Assembly: GCF_022230885.1 (NCBI RefSeq) | Contig: NZ_JAKGCT010000004.1 | Location: 1,550,001 to 1,614,000, forward strand | Source of the DNA: Paenalcaligenes niemegkensis | GTDB lineage: Bacteria > Pseudomonadota > Gammaproteobacteria > Burkholderiales > Burkholderiaceae_B | Reading direction: 5' to 3' | Length of the DNA stretch: 64,000 nucleotides | Shown: in pieces, positions 58,203-64,000 of the stretch | Layout of the letters: each line of letters opens with the position of its first letter | Position numbering within the stretch: position 1 is the stretch's first letter | Notes under the pieces: model-generated | Seen by the model: the letters and a program-made list of their open reading frames with translations, nothing else | Told to the model about the DNA's origin: nothing | Database searches by the model: none | Translations under genes and position numbers: made by a program

Positions 58203-58265
58203 CTGTTGTACCAGGGAACATCAAGCCTGATGCTCTTATTTTTCCCTTATCCAAAAGTGGTTTTC

Positions 58266-58778
58266 ATGAAAAAGACACTATCTATACTGATATTAAGCAC
58301 ATTACCCGCCCTGGCATTAGCCGCCGGAAGCCATGGTGGAGGTCACGAGATGAAGGACGGCACCATGATGCAAGGGCATGATATGTCCAGTATGAACAAA
58401 GGTGACTCCGCGGTGGGACAACCTGGCGACGCCGCCAAGGTCACGCGTACGATCGAACTCGTCATGGACGACACCATGCGTTTTTCTCCAAGCCAGTTCA
58501 ACGTCAAGCCCGGTGAGACGATCCGTTTTTTCATGAAGAACAACGGCAAGATTCCTCATGAAATGGTGATCGGCTCCGTTGCAGAACTCAAAGAGCATGC
58601 AGCCATGATGCAAAAAATGCCGGGAATGAAACATGCCGAGCCCAATATGATCACGGTCAATCCTGGCCAAAAAGGTGGCCTCGTCTGGCAGTTTCCTCAG
58701 ACCGGAACCGTTGACTTTGCCTGCCTTCTTCCTGGGCACATGGAAGCGGGCATGATTGGTAAGGTAAAAGTCGGATAA
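58266..58778 (+). CDS. Periplasmic cupredoxin (plastocyanin/azurin-like copper protein)
   Basis: A 170-residue exported protein: signal peptide MKKTLSILILSTLPALALAA, Met/His-rich linker (MKDGTMMQGHDMSSMNKG), then a type-1 copper domain with FFMKNNGKIPHEMVIG (first histidine) and FACLLPGHMEAGMIG, where the spacing C-x4-H-x4-M supplies the other ligands. It could shuttle electrons or copper in the periplasm together with CopA and the cytochrome c. It follows copB by 63 bases, and a strong hairpin follows it. The ATG has only a weak ribosome-binding site. Confidence 0.9.
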   Translation: MKKTLSILILSTLPALALAAGSHGGGHEMKDGTMMQGHDMSSMNKGDSAVGQPGDAAKVTRTIELVMDDTMRFSPSQFNVKPGETIRFFMKNNGKIPHEMVIGSVAELKEHAAMMQKMPGMKHAEPNMITVNPGQKGGLVWQFPQTGTVDFACLLPGHMEAGMIGKVKVG

Positions 58779-58870
58779 GGTAACGTAAAGGCGGCGCCTT
58801 ATGGCCAGATTATTCATCCACTGCGTGATGGATTACTAGGCACAGTAGCTACAATGCGTTCCCCCAGAGC

Positions 58871-58896
58871 GGCAGCACTGCGTATGCAGTGCTGCC
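58871..58896 (+). terminator. Strong hairpin after the copA-copB-cupredoxin operon
   Basis: A perfect 11-bp stem GGCAGCACTGC / GCAGTGCTGCC with a 4-base loop, 92 bases after the stop, followed by AATGCTTATTT. The T-run is weak, but the stem is strong enough for a terminator or transcript end. Confidence 0.65.
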
Positions 58897-58984
58897 AATG
58901 CTTATTTCCCCACACGAATCACAGTCGATCCAGCCACAAAAGGCGAACCACGCTCTCGCATTATCCAAATATTTTCTATATGAC

Positions 58985-59566
58985 ATGCATACGATATTAA
59001 AAAGCCTGCTTCTCGTCTTCGGTTATCTTCTAACGAATAGCGCCGTGGCATCGGAAGTCAGACTGACTTCTATTATCGAAAGCCCTGTTCACACACTCGG
59101 CAAACACGCTCATAAGGCGATCCCTCGACTCGAGAGCTTGCGCAAGATGTTTCTTGCCACGCCGCTGATTGACCGCGCGCGTATCAACTCATCCTTTGGC
59201 TACCGGCTGCATCCCGTATCAGGCAAGTGGGCAGGCCATCAAGGTCTTGACTACCCTGCCCCAAAAGGTACTCCCATCCGCGCAACGGCTCAGGGAAAGA
59301 TCTCTTTTATTGGTGTCCAAAATGGATATGGCAAAGTGATTTTCATAGAACATGATAATGAGTATTCCACTGTCTATGCGCATCAAAGCCGTTTTAAGAA
59401 AGGCCTAAGAAAAGGTGTCAGCATAGAAAAGGGACAAATCATTGGCTATGTCGGCTCAACCGGAACATCCAGTGGCCCTCATTTGCATTATGAGCTGCGC
59501 GTCAACAATCAACCGGTAGACCCCATCCAAGAAAAACGGCAACTTGCCTCCTATGTCCAAAGATGA
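58985..59566 (+). CDS. M23-family peptidase (LytM/lysostaphin type)
   Basis: A 193-residue exported zinc endopeptidase. Signal peptide ILKSLLLVFGYLLTNSAVAS; catalytic domain (about 75-180) with INSSFGYRLHPVSGKWAGHQGLDYPAPKGTP (zinc histidine and aspartate) and HLHYELRVNNQPVDP (HxH). It could cut cell-wall peptide cross-links to make room for envelope complexes. Its position among copper genes may be incidental or may serve envelope repair. A longer upstream frame to 58889 covers the terminator region and is not accepted; start chosen at 58985. Confidence 0.88.
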   Translation: MHTILKSLLLVFGYLLTNSAVASEVRLTSIIESPVHTLGKHAHKAIPRLESLRKMFLATPLIDRARINSSFGYRLHPVSGKWAGHQGLDYPAPKGTPIRATAQGKISFIGVQNGYGKVIFIEHDNEYSTVYAHQSRFKKGLRKGVSIEKGQIIGYVGSTGTSSGPHLHYELRVNNQPVDPIQEKRQLASYVQR

Positions 59567-59647
59567 AGTTACCTTGTGCGGCCAGCGTAGCGATAGCCCG
59601 CAAATTACATTGTTTGATCGTGCAACAAAGTGAGTGGGATAGTTCCA

Positions 59648-60133
59648 ATGGCAATAACTGTGAAAAAAGCGGGCGTGATTACCGGTGTGCTTGGTGCCCT
59701 GGCGCTCGGCGCCGGCTTGTTAATGTATAAACCCTTGACGGACTCAAGACCGGCATTTATTGACCCTTCTGATCAAGAGCTCGTGGCTAACGGCCAACAA
59801 ATCTACGCCAACAACTGCGTATCTTGCCATGGCGCAAAGTTGGAGGGCCAGCCTGACTGGCGTATCCGTCAGGCCAATGGTCGTTTGCCTGCGCCGCCGC
59901 ATGATGAGACCGGGCACACCTGGCATCATCCCGATACCGTTTTAATTGACATTACTAAAAATGGCCTGGTCCCTGGCGTGACAGCCCCACCCGAGTATGT
60001 GAGCGATATGCCCGCCTATGGCAAGTTGCTGACCGATCACGACATCCGGGCTGTGCTCGCTTATATCAAAAGCTCCTGGCCCAAGCAGGCGTTAGCGGCT
60101 CAAAAAGAAATCACGCAACAACGGCCACAGTAA
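59648..60133 (+). CDS. Exported or membrane-anchored cytochrome c
   Basis: A 161-residue cytochrome c. N-terminal hydrophobic segment VITGVLGALALGAGLLMY (uncleaved anchor or signal), then ANGQQIYANNCVSCHGAKLEGQPDW with the heme site CVSCH and an axial methionine in YVSDMPAYGKLL. Histidines between the two (HDETGHTWHHPD) form a small cluster. A mono-heme cytochrome in a copper island can accept electrons from the multicopper oxidase or cupredoxin. Start at ATG 59648; a GTG at 59630 is also in frame. Convergent with the ATPase gene. Confidence 0.88.
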   Translation: MAITVKKAGVITGVLGALALGAGLLMYKPLTDSRPAFIDPSDQELVANGQQIYANNCVSCHGAKLEGQPDWRIRQANGRLPAPPHDETGHTWHHPDTVLIDITKNGLVPGVTAPPEYVSDMPAYGKLLTDHDIRAVLAYIKSSWPKQALAAQKEITQQRPQ

Positions 60134-60154
60134 CTCATTGGGCGCGCTAGCCGT

Positions 60155-62521
60155 TTATTTTGCTTTACGTAACCGCAAGGCGTTCGTCACCACCGAAGCC
60201 GAGCTCAAGCTCATCGCCAGGGCGGCAAACATGGGTGAGAGCAATAACCCCGTCCATGGATACAGCACGCCCGCCGCCAGGGGTACGCCCAAAGCGTTAT
60301 AAACAAAAGCAAACCCCAGGTTTTGTTTCATATTGGCAATGGTGGCATCAGACAAATGACGGGCAATCGAGATTCCCCGTAGGTCGCCTTTGACCAACGT
60401 AACTTGGGCGCTGTTCATGGCGACATCGGTGCCGGTGCCCATGGCAATGCCGACGTTGGCTTTGGCCAACGCGGGCGCATCGTTAATGCCGTCGCCCGCC
60501 ATCGCCACGATATGCCCTTGATCTTGAAGCTTTGTGACAAGATCAAGCTTATCGGCGGGCTTTACCTCACCATGAAATTCGTCGATACCCAAGCGCTGCG
60601 CCACAGCCTTAGCTGTCGACACGCCGTCGCCCGTGGCCATGATGACGCGGATACCCGCCGTTTTCAGTTCGTCCACGGCTTCTTTGGTGCTGGCTTTGAT
60701 AGGGTCGGACACGGCAAGTAGACCCAGTAAGTCGCCGTTCGCAGCCAGATACATGACGCTCGCGCCTTGCATACGCAGGTTATCTGCCTTTTCGCTCAGT
60801 ATCGCCACATCGACACCTTCCTGCTGCATCAGCGCGGTATTACCGAGCGCCAGGCGTTTGCCCTCGACTGTGCCGCGAACACCAATTCCGGAGCCCGACT
60901 CGAATTCATCTACCATAGCCAATGCGATGCCCTGCGCTCGCGCGCCACTAACAATGGCGTCAGCCAACGGATGTTCACTGCCTTGATCCAGACTCGCGGC
61001 CAGACGCAACACTTCTTTGGCGGTACCGCCCTGGACGTGAATCGCTTGCTCAAACGTGGGCCGTCCTTCGGTCAAGGTGCCGGTCTTATCGACGATCAAG
61101 GTATCGACCTTGCGGAAGTTTTCGATGGCCGCGGCATCCCGGAATAGGACGCCGTGCGTCGCACCATGGCCAGTGGCGACCATAATCGACATTGGTGTTG
61201 CCAGGCCTAGCGCGCACGGGCAGGCAATGATCAGTACAGCCACCGCATTGATCAGACCGTACACCCAACTGGGCTGTGGCCCCCAGAATCCCCACACGAA
61301 AAACGTCATCACGGCGATGGCAACCACCGCCATGACAAAATAGCCCGCCACACGATCGGCCATGCGTTGCATAGGGGCTCGGGAGCGTTGGGCTTGCGCC
61401 ACGAGCTGCACGATTTGCGACAGCACGGTAGCCGTACCCACTTTCTCGGCACGTATGACCAGTGCGCCCGATGTATTCATCGTCGCGCCAATGACTTTAT
61501 CGCCCACGCGTTTGCTAACAGGAAGCGGTTCGCCGGTCAGCATGGATTCGTCAATTGAACTTGCGCCTTCTTCCACCGCCCCGTCCACTGGCACTTTTTC
61601 ACCAGGACGAACACGCAAGCGATCGCCTTCGTGAACGTGGGTAAGCGGCACATCTTCTTCAGTACCGTCCGGCAAGATACGCCGGGCCGTCTTGGGCGCT
61701 AGTCCCATTAGCGACTTGATGGCCGCAGAGGTCTGCGAGCGGGCTTTCAGCTCAAGGATTTGCCCAAAAAGCGTCAAGGAGATGATGACGACTGCCGCTT
61801 CAAAATACACCGCGATACGCCCCATGGACAAGAACGTATCGGGAAACACTTCTGGTGTCACAGTCGCCACGAAGCTATAGATAAAAGCCGCCGCCGTTCC
61901 TAAGCCGATGAGCGTCCACATATTGGGGCTACGGTTAACGACTGACTGCACACCCCGTACAAAAAACGGCCAGCCAGCCCAAAGCACGACCGGCAAGGAA
62001 AGGACCAGTTCAATCCAGCTTTGGGCTGCCATCCCAAACCAGCCCAATTGGTGGCCGAACATGGCCAGCGTGGTGACGATCAGAGTGAGTGGCAAGGTCC
62101 ACCAAAACCGACGACTGAAGTCCGCCAACTCGGGATTATCATCATCGAGTGTGGGCATAAGCGGTTCCAGCGCCATGCCGCATTTAGGACAGTTTCCAGG
62201 GTGATCTTGGCGAATCTCGGGGTGCATCGGACAGGTGTAGATCGTGCCCTGTGCGGCTACCTCAGTGTGTTGTCCGTTTGGCTGTTTAAGATATTTGGCC
62301 GGGTCCGCGCTGAATTTGATCTGGCAACCCGTGCTGCAGAAATAAAATGGCTGGCCGTCATGCTCAAGATGGTGTGGCGATTGCTCAGTCACCGACATTC
62401 CGCACACCGGATCCTTTAACCGCGAGGCCGGTTTAGTGTCGCGATCGTCAACTCCCGTTGATCCGCTGCTTACGTGACCTGATCGGCCGTGTTGCGCATG
62501 TTCGTGGTCGTGTGGTGTCAT
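60155..62521 (-). CDS. Copper-translocating P1B-type ATPase
   Basis: A 788-residue copper exporter. N-terminus: His-rich [16 protein letters not shown], a YHS-type segment ([10 protein letters not shown]...[10 protein letters not shown]) and a heavy-metal-binding box ([22 protein letters not shown]), in place of the usual CxxC domains. Then eight membrane helices, the transport motif [17 protein letters not shown], phosphorylation site [10 protein letters not shown], the histidine-proline pair (SEHPLADAI) and hinge [17 protein letters not shown]. Exports Cu(I) from cytoplasm to periplasm, fed by CopZ. It is transcribed away from its box at 62670. The N-terminal layout is common in island-borne ATPases. 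Confidence 0.96.
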   Translation of the reverse strand: MTPHDHEHAQHGRSGHVSSGSTGVDDRDTKPASRLKDPVCGMSVTEQSPHHLEHDGQPFYFCSTGCQIKFSADPAKYLKQPNGQHTEVAAQGTIYTCPMHPEIRQDHPGNCPKCGMALEPLMPTLDDDNPELADFSRRFWWTLPLTLIVTTLAMFGHQLGWFGMAAQSWIELVLSLPVVLWAGWPFFVRGVQSVVNRSPNMWTLIGLGTAAAFIYSFVATVTPEVFPDTFLSMGRIAVYFEAAVVIISLTLFGQILELKARSQTSAAIKSLMGLAPKTARRILPDGTEEDVPLTHVHEGDRLRVRPGEKVPVDGAVEEGASSIDESMLTGEPLPVSKRVGDKVIGATMNTSGALVIRAEKVGTATVLSQIVQLVAQAQRSRAPMQRMADRVAGYFVMAVVAIAVMTFFVWGFWGPQPSWVYGLINAVAVLIIACPCALGLATPMSIMVATGHGATHGVLFRDAAAIENFRKVDTLIVDKTGTLTEGRPTFEQAIHVQGGTAKEVLRLAASLDQGSEHPLADAIVSGARAQGIALAMVDEFESGSGIGVRGTVEGKRLALGNTALMQQEGVDVAILSEKADNLRMQGASVMYLAANGDLLGLLAVSDPIKASTKEAVDELKTAGIRVIMATGDGVSTAKAVAQRLGIDEFHGEVKPADKLDLVTKLQDQGHIVAMAGDGINDAPALAKANVGIAMGTGTDVAMNSAQVTLVKGDLRGISIARHLSDATIANMKQNLGFAFVYNALGVPLAAGVLYPWTGLLLSPMFAALAMSLSSASVVTNALRLRKAK

Positions 62522-62669
62522 GAGGTAGCCGCTTTCCCAGTTAGTCTTGGGCTACGCTGACCTCTCACCATCCCAAAACAGCGTAGAGCCCGAGATTGCA
62601 ACGGATGGTAGGCGTATCAATCATGCCATACTTTAGTGCTTGCGAAACTGACAGTTCGCCGTCAGCAGC

Positions 62670-62685
62670 ATTACATTTTTGTCAT
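62670..62685 (-). promoter_or_regulatory. CopR/CusR-like box between the ATPase and DUF4148 genes
   Basis: ATTACA TTTT TGTCAT has one mismatch in the right half. It is 149 bases before the ATPase start. Since the DUF4148 gene ends at 62709 on the same strand, the site most likely controls the ATPase. Confidence 0.55.
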
Positions 62686-62708
62686 GACGAGCGACGGTTT
62701 ACGAGGCA

Positions 62709-63041
62709 TTAAGCGCCCGTATAAAAGCTCCGAATGTATGCTTTTTCTTCAACGGTAAGCGTCTTTAGCTCCTGCTGTACCTGTGCTCGTGATTTCGTCT
62801 GCTCAGCATTTATTTGGGGCCCAGTTCCTGTCGCTTCACCCTGACGTGTAGCCCAAGTAGGGTCTGCTTTGGCTTGCTCAAGCTCCTGCAGCACCTGTGC
62901 TCGACTCTTCGTGTTCGACCAGTCCTGCACCTCCACGCCGCCCTGCTCACTATTATCGGGAATCCAATAAGCAAAACTGGTAGCTGGAACTGCTAATGCA
63001 GCGGCTAGCAAGGCGAAAAGCGTTTTTGAGCGAAAAGACAT
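62709..63041 (-). CDS. DUF4148-family small exported protein
   Basis: A 110-residue exported protein of a betaproteobacterial family of unknown function. Signal peptide SKTLFALLAAALAVPATSFAY; mature part with two similar segments, KSRAQVLQELEQAKADP and KSRAQVQQELKTL, which is the family repeat. Start at 63041 behind AAGGAAT; a longer frame to 63095 is not supported. Its location next to copper genes is a common context for DUF4148. Confidence 0.82.
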   Translation of the reverse strand: MSFRSKTLFALLAAALAVPATSFAYWIPDNSEQGGVEVQDWSNTKSRAQVLQELEQAKADPTWATRQGEATGTGPQINAEQTKSRAQVQQELKTLTVEEKAYIRSFYTGA

Positions 63042-63162
63042 AATAGATTCCTTTGAGAGTCGTTGTCCCGCGACGCCGTCATACTGAGTGATCACGGTGC
63101 CAGTTCTTTCTGGCTAGAACTCCACTTTAGCGAGCAGCACCCAACAGTCCGATGACGCTGGC

Positions 63163-63178
63163 ATGACGAATACGTCAT
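63163..63178. promoter_or_regulatory. 16-base palindrome between divergent DUF4148 and DUF4396 genes
   Basis: ATGACG AATA CGTCAT is a perfect palindrome with the same 6-4-6 layout as the copper boxes but different inner bases. It lies 122 bases before the DUF4148 start and 132 before the DUF4396 start, so may control both. Confidence 0.45.
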
Positions 63179-63309
63179 GATTTGACTTATCTTTGTAATG
63201 TAGGCCGCATTCGAGAGATGACCCAGTAACGGCACAGGAATTGCTGATAAACCAACGTTCATGCAGCAAGTGCGGACTGAAACGCGAGCGTCATTGCTCC
63301 AGGATTCCC

Positions 63310-64000
63310 ATGATCGCTCAACCTATCGATTACTTTCTTATTGTCTGGTTTGCTCTAGCAGCTTTATCCACAGCCTACGTTGCTTGGGATCAGTTTCGCC
63401 ATAACCCTGAGCCGGTGGTAATGAAGTGGGGTTTCGTATTGGTGACCCTCTATATGGGGCCCATCGGCTTGCTGCTATATGTGATGGCCGATAAAGAGCC
63501 CGGACCAGGCGAGCATGAACAATTCATCAAGCCGCTGTGGAAACAAGGCGCGGGGTCGACCATCCATTGCGTGGCGGGCGACGCCACTGGCATTATCCTG
63601 GCGGCGGTGATCACGGCAGCGCTGGGGTTGCCTATGTGGCTGGATCTCATCGTTGAGTATTTAGCGGGATTCGCGTTTGGTCTTTTCATCTTCCAGTCTC
63701 TTTTCATGAAAAACATGATGGGCGGCAGCTACTGGGACAATGTCAAAAAATCATTCATGCCCGAGTTTATTAGTATGAATGCCATGATGGCAGGCATGGC
63801 CCCCGTTATGGCGCTCCTGATGATGGGACACGACATGAGGGCGATGGAGCCGACCGAATTGCTTTTCTGGGGAGTCATGTCAATGGGCGTGATTGTCGGT
63901 TTTGTCGTGACTTATCCGGTCAATGTCTGGATGGTTTCCAGGCAGATGAAACATGGCTTAATGACCGAACGCCAAAACAAAACCGGACAGACAAAGAAGC
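63310..64000 (+). CDS. DUF4396-family membrane protein (3' end outside window)
   Basis: Open from the ATG at 63310 (behind AGGA) to the window edge; 230 residues are seen. At least five hydrophobic helices (residues about 6-25, 38-57, 85-110, 110-130, 155-175, 190-210), with GAGSTIHCVAGDATGIILAA, the family signature with a histidine and cysteine, and Met-rich stretches (MNAMMAGMAPVMALLMMGHDMRAM). A C-terminal basic tail begins at KHGLMTERQNK. DUF4396 proteins are repeatedly found in copper islands and may take part in metal handling; function unproven. Confidence 0.8.
   Translation, partial: MIAQPIDYFLIVWFALAALSTAYVAWDQFRHNPEPVVMKWGFVLVTLYMGPIGLLLYVMADKEPGPGEHEQFIKPLWKQGAGSTIHCVAGDATGIILAAVITAALGLPMWLDLIVEYLAGFAFGLFIFQSLFMKNMMGGSYWDNVKKSFMPEFISMNAMMAGMAPVMALLMMGHDMRAMEPTELLFWGVMSMGVIVGFVVTYPVNVWMVSRQMKHGLMTERQNKTGQTKK

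Noticed and set aside
1-64000. tRNA or rRNA genes, integrase, transposase or IS ends
   Set aside because: I looked for these, especially at the accessory patches near 31-34 kb and 45-49 kb, and found none that I can support; island boundaries therefore remain undefined.

Overview
The window looks like chromosomal DNA of a betaproteobacterium, most probably an Alcaligenaceae member (Advenella/Pusillimonas/Bordetella-like). This is inferred from gene families and order (gcl-hyi-glxR-ttuD-pyk, coq7 beside a cbb3-like oxidase, thyA-folA, tamA-tamB, metG-apbC, DUF4148); no rRNA or tRNA gene is present to confirm it.

Layout. 1-8.9 kb: end of a Tsx-like outer-membrane channel, then a glyoxylate-to-pyruvate pathway (gcl, hyi, glxR, ttuD, a GlcG/HbpS-like protein, pyk) divergent from a LysR regulator. 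A probable small RNA lies on the minus strand just after pyk. 9.3-14.3 kb: coq7 and a compact cbb3-like oxidase locus (subunit I, two monoheme cytochrome c subunits, SCO, a membrane protein). 14.7-30.3 kb: housekeeping genes (OsmC, thyA, folA, gcvH, a BaiN-type flavoprotein, an ornithine/lysine/arginine decarboxylase, dcd, tamB, tamA, apbC, metG). 30.4-33.6 kb: accessory patch with a broken ParA ATPase, a possible PD-(D/E)XK protein, a ParDE toxin-antitoxin pair with a perfect 35-base palindromic operator, and an RTX remnant. 33.8-40.6 kb: a periplasmic molybdenum hydroxylase (IorAB-like), an MHS transporter, and a cupin/ferredoxin/XRE-cupin/DJ-1 group. 41.2-44.3 kb: a three-gene inositol-phosphate operon. 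44.6-50.1 kb: serine acetyltransferase, LysR and XRE regulators and an MFS transporter, with large gene-poor gaps. 50.4-64 kb: a copper-resistance island (two-component system, CopZ, multicopper oxidase, CopB, cupredoxin, cytochrome c, P-type ATPase, several small proteins).

Two window-wide patterns stand out. First, about a dozen otherwise well-conserved genes carry one-base indels, nearly all in homopolymers, including metG, tamA and tamB. This points to homopolymer sequencing error more than to real decay, although the ParA gene also has a nonsense codon. The copper island is almost free of such lesions. Second, a 16-base palindrome, ATTACA-N4-TGTAAT, recurs upstream of the copper genes and at two further places, suggesting a CopR/CusR-type regulon.

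The most interesting system is the inositol operon. It joins an actinobacterial-type inositol-phosphate synthase, a fused nucleotidyltransferase/CDP-alcohol phosphotransferase resembling the archaeal DIPP-synthesis enzyme, and an HD hydrolase, behind a 21-base palindrome.
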